Source: Icerya purchasi (Eukaryota; Arthropoda; Insecta; Hemiptera; Monophlebidae). From it: a stretch of DNA of 64,000 nucleotides. The position numbers and the translations under genes were made by a program. Positions 11,357-23,264 of this stretch are shown one piece after another (the first letter of the stretch is position 1; each line of letters opens with the position of its first letter). The notes beneath the pieces were generated by a model. That model searched no databases, was not told where the DNA came from, and saw only the letters and a list, made by a program, of their open reading frames with translations. Where the stretch lies: positions 446,451,292 to 446,515,291 of the forward strand of contig CM077115.1 in assembly GCA_039619475.1 (NCBI GenBank), written 5' to 3'.

Positions 11357-12297
11357 TAGGGTGGGCCAAAAGAACATCCCAAATTTTAAATGCTCGTCAA
11401 ATAAAGACTAATATACTTACGGAAATGAAACAAACGTTGAAATACTTCAAAAAGAACGCCATTTATTGTTGAATAATACTCCGTATGAATAGTCACCATT
11501 TTGATTTTTACATTGTTGCAGGCTTTCCTTAAAATTATGCATTACTTTTTTAAGAGTTGGTTTTTTAATCGCCGCAATTTCCTTCTGAATGGCCAATTTC
11601 ATCTCGTCGGTTGTTGCTGGTTTACCCTCGTACACCTTGCTTTTCAAGTAGCCCCATAGGTAAAAATCTGTCGGTGTTAAATCCGGACTGCGCGGCGGCC
11701 AAAACAGCTCACAGTTTCGCGAAATCAAGCGGTCCTGAAACTTCTCTCTTAATAACCGCAAAACATCGTTACGAATATGTGGTGTGGCCCCGTCTTGTTG
11801 AAAGCACGTTTTAGATAATGCAATCCTCTTCCGTCTGAGCTCCGGTAGAAAAAACTCGTTCAAGGCGGAAGCCTGGCGACGAACGGATCTGCGCGGACTT
11901 CGCGACAATGCTACGCGCACTTTTTCGATGTTTGTCGGGGTTCTAGACGATCGACGGCGACCTTGATGGTTGACCGCCACCACACTACCGTATTCTCGGA
12001 AGTTTTTTACCCATTTGAGGATACTTTTACGGTCGGGGGGATTGTCATGACGTTTTAAATCAAATTGTTTTTTAAACGCGCGTTGTACCGCGATTACACT
12101 TTCACCGTTTTTCACAAAGTACTCGACAACGAAAGAGCATTGTTTACGCGTCCACGACATCATGACTACTAACCAACTGTATTTATATTAAACGGCATAT
12201 TAGTTAGCGTCAGATGGCGTTGCAATCGCTACGCTAACTCACATTGTATGATTTTGACGAGCGTTTGAAATTCGGGATTTTCTTTTGGCCCACCCTA
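11357..12297 (-). mobile_element. DD41D mariner-type element, 941 bp, internally deleted
   Basis: Terminal inverted repeats start TAGGGTGGGCCAAAAGAA on both ends, with similarity continuing about 45 bp to GCTCGTCAAA. TA target duplications lie at 11355-11356 and 12298-12299. It interrupts the R1 LINE coding sequence. It carries one minus-strand ORF (11447-12163). The length is well below a typical autonomous member of this superfamily (about 1.2-1.3 kb), which matches the coding deletion described for the ORF. Confidence 0.92.
11447..12163 (-). CDS. Mariner-type (DD41D) transposase with in-frame internal deletion, 238 aa
   Basis: DNA-cleaving transposase of the IS630-Tc1-mariner superfamily. 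Residues 1-70 form a helix-turn-helix head (IAVQRAFKKQF, then PPDRKSILKWVKNFREYGSV), followed by an RT-rich linker and a second HTH start (RRSVRRQASA). At residue 101/102 the sequence jumps to NEFFLPELRRK, which in full-length relatives lies about 100 residues later; the block with the first catalytic Asp is missing. The second and third acidic residues are present: FQQDGATPH (Asp124) and LTPTDFYLWG (Asp166), 41 residues apart, the DD41D spacing. The frame is otherwise open with no stops, so the deletion is in frame. It cannot cleave DNA by itself, but the DNA-binding head is kept. The start is the first Met (MMSWTRKQ), next to the inverted repeat. Confidence 0.9.
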   Translation of the reverse strand: MMSWTRKQCSFVVEYFVKNGESVIAVQRAFKKQFDLKRHDNPPDRKSILKWVKNFREYGSVVAVNHQGRRRSSRTPTNIEKVRVALSRSPRRSVRRQASALNEFFLPELRRKRIALSKTCFQQDGATPHIRNDVLRLLREKFQDRLISRNCELFWPPRSPDLTPTDFYLWGYLKSKVYEGKPATTDEMKLAIQKEIAAIKKPTLKKVMHNFKESLQQCKNQNGDYSYGVLFNNKWRSF

Positions 12298-13338
12298 TAC
12301 ATCCTAAATTCAGATGTTAACGCCGCCTTGAACAAGCATAAATCTCTATAGGGTAGAGACCGGTGATCACTGGAGCAGTCGACTCAATTTTATACAATGT
12401 GCCAACGTTGAGTAGCATTTTTCTTTGTTTACTTATAATTGATTTGAACGCTGATTTATTTAATTTTAATATGTATATGTACTTGCACCGTAATTATAGA
12501 TAGATTGCACAATACCCCCCATTGCACATTATGGCTCTTCTCTTATATATGTAAAACACCTCCAATATTTGCTCGAAGTTTTAATAGCATGTAAAATACT
12601 TTATTGATTTCGTCATTTCAATATTTAACACGACGATTATTATTTAAGTTCATTATCTATAATTATTCCGAGATATTTAATTAGCAATGGGTATTGTTTG
12701 ATCGTAAAGCATTCAGTTAGCCCTGAAATCTGTGCATCGTTTATTAATCATTATCATCATGGTAGACTTTTCTAAGAAAAACTCGAGACCGCAGTCAGAA
12801 AATATGTTTTGCTTAGCTTGCGACGAATAACTATATATTAATTATCGATATCATTTGCATTATTCGGAGTTATTACAGCACACAAATCATCCGCGAAACT
12901 AACAAATTCAGCCAAAATTTTATATTTTATATTGCATAGTTTTGTGAACGCAGGAATAGAGCACGTTCCAGAGTGTCGGTCCCAAGACCGAACCCTGAGG
13001 AAGACCACAGCCTACATTCTTTTCAACTGAAAAGTTATCCAATTTTATTCTAGCTTTCCTTTCTGAAAAGTAGTCAATAATTAAGTTTATAATTGTTCTT
13101 CCGTTAACTTTGTATTGTTTAAGAATTTATCTTAGAAAGCCTGCGGTTGTCGAAAGCGCCCTTTACATCAAAACTAATCATCAACATTATATAGATTAAC
13201 AGAAACAATGCTGTGTCTTCCCGTTTACATTTTAGCGCGTTAGTATTGTCGAGAATTTTTCGTATTATGAAATTTCGATTTATGGTAGGAAGCAAAAAGA
13301 ACTAGAATTATGAATTCCAACAAGAAATCAAGTTTATC

Positions 13339-14284
13339 GCGACGTAGTTGATTAGTTAATTGCGTTTCGTTCGGATAAAATATCCCGCTACCGTACATTG
13401 ATACTTCTAAAAATTTCACTTGTGCTAGATTGTTTTTTTTTGTTTTTTTTTTGTTTTTTTTGTTTTTTTTGTTTTTTTTTTTTTGGCCCCACCAGATAAC
13501 CTCTGGAAGGACAAATATATTATTTTTCAATTGTGTATAAAGGAGCAGGGAGTAAGTATTGTGTAAGTACAAATTTAACTCATAGTTAAGAATAAAAAAA
13601 TAAAAAAAAAATTTAATGAAAAGCTTAAAATAAATAATGTGTGCGAAAACTCCCTGCAAAATGTATTAAGAGTATAAACAATAACAGGGATGAAAAACAT
13701 AGTCCCTGATACTGTAAGTAGGTAAGGTTGTATACGTATAATAAATTGAAATAATAGGGCTATAGCTTAGGGGAAAAAAAGAAAATTATTATTTCATAAA
13801 AATAGGGGGGGGGATGAATAAATAAAATAAAAATAGGAAAGTATTAATGTCGTAGATAACGAAATAAATTGTGTGTGTACAGTGTTAGTCAGTGATATGT
13901 ATATCCTTATTGTTAATGATAAATTTGTGGGCGAAACTCTCTGGCAGCACAGAATTGATTAAGTTTAAGTTTTCGATAATTTGGATTCACGGTTGGCTTC
14001 AATAATATGCCGGATAAATAATTAATTATTAACTAATCGAAAATTTCAACTTCATTGCTGCTTCAGAAAATAAAAGAAAGCTTTCAATATTACCATCAGG
14101 TGTTAGTGTAAGTTCGGAGAAGAGAAAATGCGATACAAGCTACGTAAAGTACTGAAAGCCGGACAGTCGTATACAGAAGGTGTACTTAATAACATCGGGA
14201 GTAGTACTACCACATAGCGTACACTCTTGCTAGATTAAGGTTCTCATAGTTGATGCGCTCAAAAAAAAAAAAAAAAAAAAATAG
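13339..14284 (+). mobile_element. SINE (family 1), split by a retroposon
   Basis: Left part 13339-13431 matches the complete SINE at 37061-37228 (GTAGTTGATTAGTTAATTG, GTTTCGTTCGG, then TTTCACTTGTGCTAGATT). The right part 14228-14284 continues with a TCATAGTTGATGCGCTC block and an A-rich tail. The joint repeats TGCTAGATT on both sides (13423-13431 and 14228-14236), a 9-bp target duplication of the insertion between. Confidence 0.75.
13432..14227 (-). mobile_element. Truncated retroposon inserted in the SINE, poly(A) on minus strand
   Basis: A 796-bp insertion bounded by the 9-bp duplication TGCTAGATT. Its left end is a T/G-rich run (13432-13484), the complement of a poly(A)-type tail, followed by GGCCCCACCAGATAACC, so the element lies on the minus strand. 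No protein motif is visible. It is probably the 5'-truncated 3' end of a LINE of unknown clade. The 139-codon frame at 13240-13659 runs through the tail and is not a gene. Confidence 0.65.
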
Positions 14285-14821
14285 TAATGGTAATAGTAAT
14301 AACATTAGTTGATAGAACGAAAAAAATGAAATGTCCCCATAGATGCTTTATATTTTATTACCGCTTACTCGAATATAAGACTAAAACTTCACCTATTCCT
14401 TCGATACTGAAAGGTATAGAACAACCGGAATTAAATATGTTACATTCGACCAAAAGGAAATAACGCCTAGATAACGCTGAAGATGTAATATGTTAATCAA
14501 ATTGCACGAACATATTTAAGAGAATATAATAAATAAAGAAGTATGAAATTGGAAATTATAAAACAATGGCTGTGTTGTAAATAAAAAATAAAAAATAAAA
14601 TGAAATACATAAAGTTAAACTCGAATTAGAAAACCGAAATAATTTTACACGCTCGAGCAGAGTTACCACAGGATGTATTAGAAAATAATTATGTCCGAAA
14701 ATAATTAGCTCGCATGGACGACCCCCTCCATGCGGCCGCCAAGTCACAAAAAAAAAACCCCAATGCCGAATAAAAGAAAATAACAAAACGAGCTTATGAG
14801 TAAAAGGGAAAAAAAGAAAAT

Positions 14822-14826
<5 letters not shown>
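14285..14826. other. No gene seen
   Basis: AT-rich. The 105-codon minus frame (14556-14873) is driven by the neighbouring poly-T and has no motif. Confidence 0.4.
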
Positions 14827-14852
<26 letters not shown>

Positions 14853-15905
14853 GAAATAAGTTGTGGGTCTCACAGGGCAAATATGCCCGTTGTGTGAGTG
14901 CCCGACACTCTTATTAACGTTTATTCAAAAAATATATACAATACAAAAATTATAATTTATCTTAACTTATTCTATACTCATAATATTAGTACTTATAAAT
15001 ATACATATACGCATGCAACTACGTAACACGCCCCGTAATACGTATCTGTACATTATCACATGCCGACAGTTCAATATTTAAAATGGGAAAACATAATCTT
15101 CTTTACGACTTAATGTCCGGTAAAGACACTAGGAAGTTAAAAAAAAAAAAAAAAACGTATAAAGAAAGGAGCATTAAAAGGTAGAAAGATTCAGTACGTA
15201 GCTTGTTGTTCAATCTTTGTACTATTCCTTTAACCAATTTTCCACCTCCTTTTTCCACACACCAATTCTTTTTTCCTCTAATATATGATTCGGGATTGTA
15301 CTTATTAATTTAATTAAAAGCGAATCATCCGTATTATCAATTCGCAGATTTACACCCCACGAGGATAAATGTAGTATGTGTTACTTTGGTTTCTTGTCAA
15401 TCGAGTTCTTTGCCTTGAAGGTTAATTCGATATTATTGACGTTAAATTCCAGTAGTTTGTAATAGTAATAGTACATATCTTAGGGGGGACATTTCATTGT
15501 TTTCCTTTCACACATAATTGACCTAAAATCGATTTATTTCCAATGGGGGAGTATGAATTTCAAACAGCTCTTCTGTATTTTACTTATTTTATTTATTTCA
15601 GTAGTTTTCTTAGCCTCACATAATATAGTTGAATTCCATATAAAATTCTAGACATTATTATTGAATTATAGTATATACGTAGTGCTCGATATGATAGTAC
15701 CTGCTTTATTTTATATAAAGCTGGAATTGTCTGTCTTATTTTCGAATTTAAACTTAAAATGTGTTTTTTCCAATTCAGGGATTTATCTATATATATATAC
15801 ACCTAAATATTTAAAGTCATTTACGTTTTCTAACGGTGGACAAGGGCATAAATGGGTGTTGATATTTACATGAAGCTCATGAATGCAATTGTTACTGTGG
15901 AGGAT
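14827..15905 (-). mobile_element. Jockey/CR1-type LINE, 3' part with poly(A)
   Basis: Minus strand: NDFKYLGVYI at about 15790-15825, then (after a one-base slip) DKSLNWKKHILSLNSKIRQT and ALYKIKQVLSYRALRIYYNS (15640-15785), the block after the RT palm. Further 3' a frame reads DDSLLIKLISTIPNHILE and KKEVENWLKE (about 15220-15330), resembling the C-terminus of such ORFs. The element ends at a 27-base T-run (14827-14853), the complement of its poly(A) tail. Also contains an A-run at 15139-15156. 5'-truncated and frameshifted. Confidence 0.7.
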
Positions 15906-16141
15906 AATAATTACATTGCCTTGTCCAACTAATATCACACGACGCAACTAATTTTAGCTAATCCTCGATTAACTATAATAACGACGGATCACTAAAGCGT
16001 ATATGCAATAATCATTTTAAACAAAAAAAAAAGCGTTTACTCACTTTGACTCTTAATAATCGGAAACAGACAACACGTTGTTTTCGTACATCGATGTACG
16101 CACAAGAAAGAAAATACACAAAGCGCCGCTAGCTGTCGACC

Positions 16142-16143
<2 letters not shown>

Positions 16144-16178
<35 letters not shown>

Positions 16179-16430
16179 GGGCTCGGTGTCAACACTGACC
16201 CAACTACATGGACTTAGATCGCCTACTCAGATTCTGAGGCGATCGGAGATAGAGAGTATAAAGGAAAGAAGGAGAACGGCTAGAGATTGGAAGGAAAGGA
16301 TAAAGGAGGCATTGAAAGGAGTAGGAAGATCCAACGCCAAGAGTTCGACGTATAAATGAGAGCATTCAGGAAAAAGAGCAGGGCATTCAAAACACGAGCC
16401 TTTGTCCAGAACTAAACTAAAAAGCACGTT
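16144..16430 (-). mobile_element. I-type LINE, last coding segment with poly(A)
   Basis: Minus-strand peptide LALDLPTPFNASFILSF...ILSISDRLRI then stop matches the C-terminal end of the other I-type copies in this window (for example SFVFSISDRLAI at 41130-41190). A 28-base T-run at 16144-16172 is the complement of the poly(A) tail. Severely 5'-truncated. Confidence 0.75.
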
Positions 16431-18126
16431 TCTCTGAAAAGCAACCGGTCATCCAAATAAAACCGGACGCCATCTCTTCAAAATGACTATTCGATTTAAA
16501 TTTTAGTTTACGTAATATTTATAAATTCGATAACCACCGAATAAATTAAATAAAATATAGGCAAACTTCGACGAAAAAAAAAGAAAAAAGAAAAGGGAGG
16601 AGAAAATCTCATAAGATTTATTATTAATAATTTGAAATATTCGTGACAGAATATTAAATAAATAGGCATGAACTTGAAAGCGAAAGCGGAAAGCAGCAAA
16701 ACATAGAGACCGAGATAGAAAAGATAAAATAAAAGATTTAAATTTATAGAAACATAAACGAGTGAGCATTAAAAAATTGATTACAGTAGTCACATGTATA
16801 ACTTGTGGACGAACATAAATTTGTTTTTTAATTTAAATTCGGGCGGGGGGATTTATTTTTATATATAGTTGTATTTATTATTTAAATTATTATGAAATGA
16901 TCGTATTATGTAAATAAACATAAAAGTGTTACGGGCCCACAAACAACGGGCATTTGTGCTTTATGCGGAACAGATCCACAAATTAAAATATTTTTGAAGA
17001 ATTCGGTTAAAACGTTGAGACAGACTGACGCATTTGCAACGTCCGAAGTTTTTATGAAAATGGGAAACTGCAGAATGAATTATGAACATATATGTGTTTA
17101 AAACGAATGACGGATGTAATTCTAGAATCGGCAGTAATGAGGAAATCTTTCGCTACTCCGAAGACACGGCGGCAGCAAAACGAATAAGTAAGGAGTTGGA
17201 AAATTGATCCGTTTGATAAAGCGTAAGAAAACGCAGAGTTTATACCCGAGTTTCCGAAAGATATGTGCCCGGTACAAATTTATGGGCCAAACCGTATAAC
17301 GTATGCTAGCTTAATTAAAACATAATGGAGGAATAACGAATCTGTCTGCAATGAAATTGGACAAATTTAAAAGTTGAGATTTTAACGGGAAAACTGATAA
17401 AAGTTCAGATTTTTGTAGAATTGCTAATGGAGAAATTTAAACCTGACGATAGAGAAAGCGCAGAGAAGACGAATTGGAATAATATTTCTTTTTCGTCATT
17501 GTACGATACTTTACATTACCGGAAAGAGGGGAGATCGTACAAAATCGTTGCGCGACTTGGTAGCGAAAAAATAATTCAAAATAATCAGATTCATACTGAC
17601 CGGGGAAAGCTGAAAAACACTTGAATTCGAATTAGAAGTGATCTTCAAGCAAGTCAATATCAGAATGAAAGAATGGAATTGAAGTTGCAAAAGGGGGGTC
17701 TAGTATGTACACCACAAAAACATACACTGATGTCAGTAAATTTAATCGCGCAGTACGGTAGTTTATAATAATGCAGCAAGACGTACTTATGGGAAATCAT
17801 AGTTTTTACTGTTTTATTGAGAATTGGACGTGCTGAATATCTTTGCAATTCCTCGTCGGACTGGCGGTGGAGATCATATTATCATGGCGGGCATCTGATA
17901 TTCCGTGTTTTGTACGTTATTTATCTTATATCGTTTTGTAAACGAGAAAAATGATACGCAGTGCACCTGATATTTGAGCGGCGAGGAAGGAGCTGAAAAA
18001 TGTGAACCATTCAGAAAACCTATTCAGATTTTACGATTTATACACTGTAGCATTGCGAATGTTTTAAATCGCGTGTTTTTGTATGAAAATTTTCAGAATT
18101 AAAAAGTGTCGTTTTAATTCAATGCA

Positions 18127-18158
<32 letters not shown>

Positions 18159-18744
18159 GGAAATGTGAATACCATTTAAACCAAACTATATTGGCTGTTA
18201 GAACATGCTTTCCATTACGATTAAGTGTCGATAACATCATTTAAAAAGGCTGAAATATTATTTATAATACTTTTAAAATAAAATTAATATTATTTATGTA
18301 CCAATATGTTCTTATAATTCCACAAGCGGATTGTATAAATACTGCAAAGGTATCTTTTCATGTTTTATTATTGTGACTCCTCTTCTCACCTCATTAATAG
18401 ATTCTGGACAAAAAAATACCGTTCCCTCAAAATCGTGCGCTTTTGCGAATTATTTAAAAATAACGTCTCCAAATCGGGAAGCATTATCGTTCTTTAAAAT
18501 TTTATTTAATACTTAACATAGAAGCTTCTTATTCGTGAAAACTGTAAATAAAAAAAAAAAAAAATTTAAACCTTGCGATGGTTATACGGAAGCGCTTTGC
18601 GACATGGACATGTCTTTCAGATATAATCCGACTATTTCGTTTTAGTAAAAACATAAACTCGAACTGTTGATCACAAATTGAATAAAATGCGGTAAAAAAG
18701 AATAAGGAATTCGCAGTAATAATATCAATTCTCAATTTCTATCT
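16431..18744. other. Unassigned region
   Basis: AT-rich. One plus frame (17421-17624, 67 codons, MLMEKFKPDDRESAEKTN...) is hydrophilic but unrecognised. A CxxC-bearing open stretch near 16945-17085 (ICALCGTDPQIKIF) may be retroelement debris. A-run at 18131-18158. No confident gene. Confidence 0.3.
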
Positions 18745-18994
18745 CATGTAACCGTGTTTAGAGATGGATCGAAGAGGTCGCGCGAATGGTGTCGGTACTT
18801 CTTTTATCCTCCCAGATTTTGGCCTTTCAGAATCTTTTCGTCTGCCTCCTTTCTATTCTACATTCATAAACGTATTAATAACGTTCCATTATTTTCATTT
18901 CCTCTAATTACCTTCACCCGTAAATTCTTGATTATATCTGACACCATGACTGTCCTTAAGGCCATATTTCTTTTTCTCCCTTAACTGATTATTC

Positions 18995-21564
18995 GGGGAC
19001 ACTCGAATTCCGCACAAAGCACTAACACAGTGACAAGTCACACACGAATTCCGCACAAAGCACTAACACAGTGACAAGTCACACACGAATTCCGCACCAG
19101 ACCCGAAATAGCCCACCCGCTGACAATTCGAATTGCGCACCGCCTTTAAAAAAAAATACTCTGATTTTATAAAATCGATGAAGGAATAAAATGAGTAAAA
19201 GTCGCTCTTTCAGTGACTTCCAAAATGTGTTATCGTAATGAAACGCGTTTACTATTTGGAATAATAACCGAACTACATTTCAGTCGATTAAAAAAGCCTT
19301 TAACGTTTGCGGAAAATAGGCTATTATCCTGTTAGCAGTACGATTGTTATTCGAAATATTTTTAACAATCCAGAAACGTACACATATTTAAAGAAATTTT
19401 GCATAAAATAGAATAATTTTTGCACGAATATTATATAAAATAACGTAAATTACGATAATATTTCTAACTGAATATGTAGAATTTTCAGCGCACGGCATAT
19501 TATGTTTCATGAAGCTTCTATTTCACATTAATACAAAATACTTTCATATCAACTGATTAATGTACATAAAATATAAATGTGACTATGTAAAATTTTCGAG
19601 TTTGACAAATTAAATATGTTATTATAATATAGAGTTACTTACGAGTTTGAGGGAACCGAGTTTCGGGAAAGTTTCAGTTCAGATTTTATTTTATCCATTA
19701 ATCAGTGTGTTCAATCTCAGTTATAAATTGTTATTTGAATTAAAACCAAATTTGTTAAAAATCGTAATTTTTTCATTTAGTGTACCATCAAACAATACAT
19801 AATATTCTACTTAAATTTTAAATGACAACGCAAAAATTTACCATTAAAATAAAATCCTATTTAAAACAATTTAATAAGAAAACTTACAATGATAATAATT
19901 ACGTAAATAAATAGTGTCAGTACTACTACCTTTTTTCTTTAAATGTTAGTTGGATTTAACAAGATAATTTTCCTTCGTCAAGTTTTTATAATTTGTAGTT
20001 TATTGTAAATTAAATAGTTTCTACTCTAGATAATAGATATTTTTGCGCACATTTGGTTGGTATTAATGTATTTTGTGTTAGATAAATGATAAAGAAGCAG
20101 AAGTTTAACCCCAAATTTAGGTTATGAGAATAAAAAAGTAATTCTTAGAAGCAACACTGAAATATGATTTCATTACTTCTGTGTAACGTTTTCCATTAAT
20201 ACAGAACATGCCCGGGAAAAATTTTTTTTTTTTGAACTTTTAAGTTTCCAGCACCCTCCGGTAATTTAAATTTAAAGCTAAAATATCGTTATATTTTTCT
20301 TTCCAAAGTATCCGTTTAAATGTATTTTCGAAAACTACATTCGTTTGCCGTTTTTAGATGCAAATGGGGTTTAAATTAAGTGGTTATTGGAAATGTTTAT
20401 TGCGATGCAAAGTTTGTTGTTTATTGTATATTTTAAATTTCAGGAATAATATCGGTTGGTGATTTATGCATTTTGAAGTAATTTTTAGATAATTTTAAAT
20501 TTGTCATATTACATATTCTTAACTCGTTGAGCGACTTTTAGCGCTCAGAGGTCAGAAGAGTTGTTCAAACGTTAGCATTTTCTGAAAGGGCATTTAATAC
20601 TATTTTTGTATATAGCTTTACATTTTAACGTGTAAGCGTCATAATTTTTCCTCATAAAAAAAAAAACAAAAATTAACATCCGGCTTATAATAAGTACATA
20701 ACAGTAATTCGACACTGTTTAAATTATTGCTCTATTTTTAATCATAGAAATAAAATGATGTTTCAAAATTGTTATTTTACAGGCGCTTTGTAGAATTCAA
20801 ACTGTTCTAGAAATATTTATCCCCATGATAAAACTGTTGATAATTTCTTAACATTAATGGTAACACGAAATTAACATTAACGTATATATGAAAGTGAAAT
20901 ATTTTATTAAAAATAATAACTTCCAAATAAGGAAACATTTTAGCTGCCGCTATGTCAAAAGGTAGTAGTATACACGTTTAATCATAAATATAATTCTTTT
21001 GAAACTAGAAAGATAAAAGAACACAAATGTAGACACAATTAGGAGTAAGCTAAATTACTGAAAGTTGAGCTAACTGGTAAATTGCAAAAGCCGGAATCAA
21101 TTTTTAATGATTAAAACATAAATATATCACAGTTATTTATCGGAAGTACTTGTTTTAAAAAAAAAAAATGGAATTAGAAGTTTAAACAATTACGTATATT
21201 TAAAATTAATCTGACGTATTCTCAAATATTTTTTAATAAACCGTCATTATAGAGGAATGATTTTTAATACATAGACAGGTGTAGAGTATTTTTCATTAGT
21301 AGATTAAAAATTAATTGTCAAAAATAGGATACGTAAAAATGTTGAAAGTTATCGAACATTAAAAATATAGTACTACGATCAAGCGCCATCAGTTTTGGAA
21401 ACCCTTAGTCCAGCGAACAGCGATTATGGTCCGAGCGTCGTTTTCGTTTGTTTTTTTATATTTCATACCTGCAAACTTCCGGTGCGCAATTCGTGTGTGG
21501 AGATTAGAGACCTTTTTTTAACCTTCGACTCGGGTAAATAACTGTGCGCAATTCGAGTGTGGCC
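18995..21564. mobile_element. Non-autonomous DNA transposon, 2570 bp, 8-bp target duplications
   Basis: Terminal inverted repeats: left GGGGACACTCGAATTCCGCA, right (reversed) GGCCACACTCGAATTGCGCA. The 8-bp GATTATTC flanks both ends (18987-18994 and 21565-21572), and removing the element restores the RNase H region of the host LINE. The motif CACACGAATTSCGCAC recurs near both ends: 18999, 19040, 19081 and about 19125 on the left, 21481 (reversed) and 21545 (reversed) on the right. No open frame longer than 60 codons lies inside. An 8-bp duplication fits hAT, P, Merlin or MULE-type transposition; the termini do not clearly decide which. Confidence 0.9.
18999..19097. repeat. 41-bp direct repeat at the left end of the transposon
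   Basis: Two full copies (18999-19039, 19040-19080) and a 17-base partial third. Each begins ACAC(A/T)CGAATTCCGCAC and ends GTGACAAGTC. They multiply the terminal motif and could be subterminal binding sites for the transposase. Confidence 0.9.
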
Positions 21565-22290
21565 GATTATTCCTGTGACTTTATTATTCTCCTTTTACGC
21601 TCACTTTTCCTCGTTCTTTCTTCCCTCCATTCCATTTAAATTAATTCGTTGCGGGTTACTAGCCATTCAGGGGCATCTTTGGTAATGAAGTGGTGCACTC
21701 CTTGGCTCCGTTTCCTGCCTTTCTCACTCTTTCTTTTCAAAAAGTCCCATCGCCTAATCTCCTTCCGTTGTGTAAAAGTTTCCATCTCAGGTTATGGTTT
21801 CGGGTATTTACGTTTTCTCCTAACAATTGTTCGTTTTACCTGTCTGTTCAAGCCAGTCTTCCTGCTAATCCGTGGTTCTCTTTGTTTTCTTCACTTTTCT
21901 GTTGTTGCCTCCATTATTCGTCTGCATTCTTAAGTCATACTCTATGTTTTCGTTTTTCATTGGTTGCCTTATTGTCCTCTCCATTCAAACGAAGAGCGTG
22001 TTTGCGATGCGGATCATCTGTTTATTAAGTGTTTACCTCTTTCTATTAAGCGTTCTGCTTTCTATTCCATTTTATTGATACTTGGTCTTCCTACTCTATA
22101 TTGCGCCCCTTATATCCTATCTTTTCCTTTTCCACACATTATTCCCATTATATTGATTATTTCCTCTTAACAACGTTTGATATCGTATGAAGATATAATT
22201 GACTCCTTGCTTTTCTAATTGTGTCTGGATAAAGGTCCTCCTGGTTAATGCCCCCCTCCCCCGTGCCAAAAAAAAAAATAAGGGATATAA

Positions 22291-23264
22291 AATCTCGTAA
22301 CATTTCTTTGTGAGAAATAAAAGTTTAGATTGAGCCTTGCTGTACGACATATTCATGTCAAAAAAATATTCCTACTAAACACGGTAATGGTCTTCCACGG
22401 TTGACGGTAATGTAGAAATCAATACTGACTCTAATAAGAATCGAGGGATTTTTTTCTGTAGATTTTTAGATTTATAATTTTTAAAAATTTTATTTCCCTT
22501 CCCTTTGTTTACACTTTTATGAGAGGACTCATATGCCTTTACCGGTATTGTGAATTTGAAATTTCACCTATACGGAAATTAAATAAGAACAAATAATTAG
22601 AGTCAATCATTAGTAGAGGAATGAAGTAAGGCGAGATTATATTTTCACGAATTAAGTTATTTCTAAAGAAGTTATTTAAAAAATTTCAAATGAGAATCGC
22701 GCCAAAATAAAAGATGATCGACAGCCTTCGATTTTTATGAACCTAAAAGAAATTCTAAACAGAGAGAATAATAGTTTAATTTTACGGTAACAACGATGAG
22801 TCAAAAAAGCCAGATATTTAGGAGGCGCGGTTGAGTCGAGGCAGGCAACTAGTTTCGCTTCAAAGTAAACGAGAAGTGAAAAAAAGTATATACATATATA
22901 CTGCTACCGAAAATGTACAGTTCCGTTAGAATCTTATTGCGCAAAAAAAAAGAAGAAGGTATATAGTTAGAATAAAATTTTAGAATACCAGACATCTACG
23001 TCTATTTTTACTACATATATATGTAATATGTATGGATGCGTGTATGTATGTAAAAGTGAAGTAAGTCCCATATATCCTTGATAAGGTATCATGGATTGTG
23101 AAGTTAAGGTTCACGGTGTACTAAACCGAACGGTACTAATGAGAATAGGGAGGCCAGTTCCTTTTTGGTATATATGTATACTCGGTTTTTCGAACTTCGT
23201 CAAAGGGAAACACTTTGGTAGTTCTTTTTTTCCTGTTTTGGGCGCAACAACATGAAAAATTAAG
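22291..23264. other. No gene seen
   Basis: AT-rich between two I-type LINE copies; no motif recognised. Confidence 0.4.

Larger units (their letters stand above)
10985..13250 (-). mobile_element. Second R1-type LINE, dead, split by a DD41D mariner
   Basis: Minus-strand blocks in order: SFDVKGAFDN at about 13165, VNGRTIINLIIDYFSERKAR near 13080-13130, NVGCGLPQGSVLGPTLWN at 12960-13010, VSFADDLCAVI at 12877-12906 (catalytic FxDD), then after the mariner insertion QALSGHGNFCFYKKRLN at about 11055-11110 and CVFCDMNVADSVFHAFY at 10985-11045 (C-terminal CxxC...H...). The G-L-P-Q-G-S-V-L-G-P-x-L-W-N wording is characteristic of R1/I-type LINEs. Frameshifts and stops make it non-functional. Confidence 0.8.
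18745..22290 (+). mobile_element. I-type LINE with RNase H, split by a 2.57-kb DNA transposon
   Basis: Left piece (18745-18994): FRDGSKRS (RNase H first Asp, 'TDGS') then, in the next frame, TSFILPDFGLSESFRLPPFYSTF, then LIISDTMTVLKAI. Right piece (21565-22290): GIFGNEV.HSLA in the WxPSHxGIxGNExADxLA block (Asp replaced), then NLLPLCKSFHLRLWFRVFTF and a cysteine-rich end (CPLHSNE..VCDADHLF, out of phase). It ends with the C-rich segment GCCCCCCTCCCCCGTGCC and an A-run at 22266-22278. Many stops. This is RNase H of a reverse transcriptase polyprotein (RNA strand removal from RNA:DNA hybrid). Confidence 0.85.
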
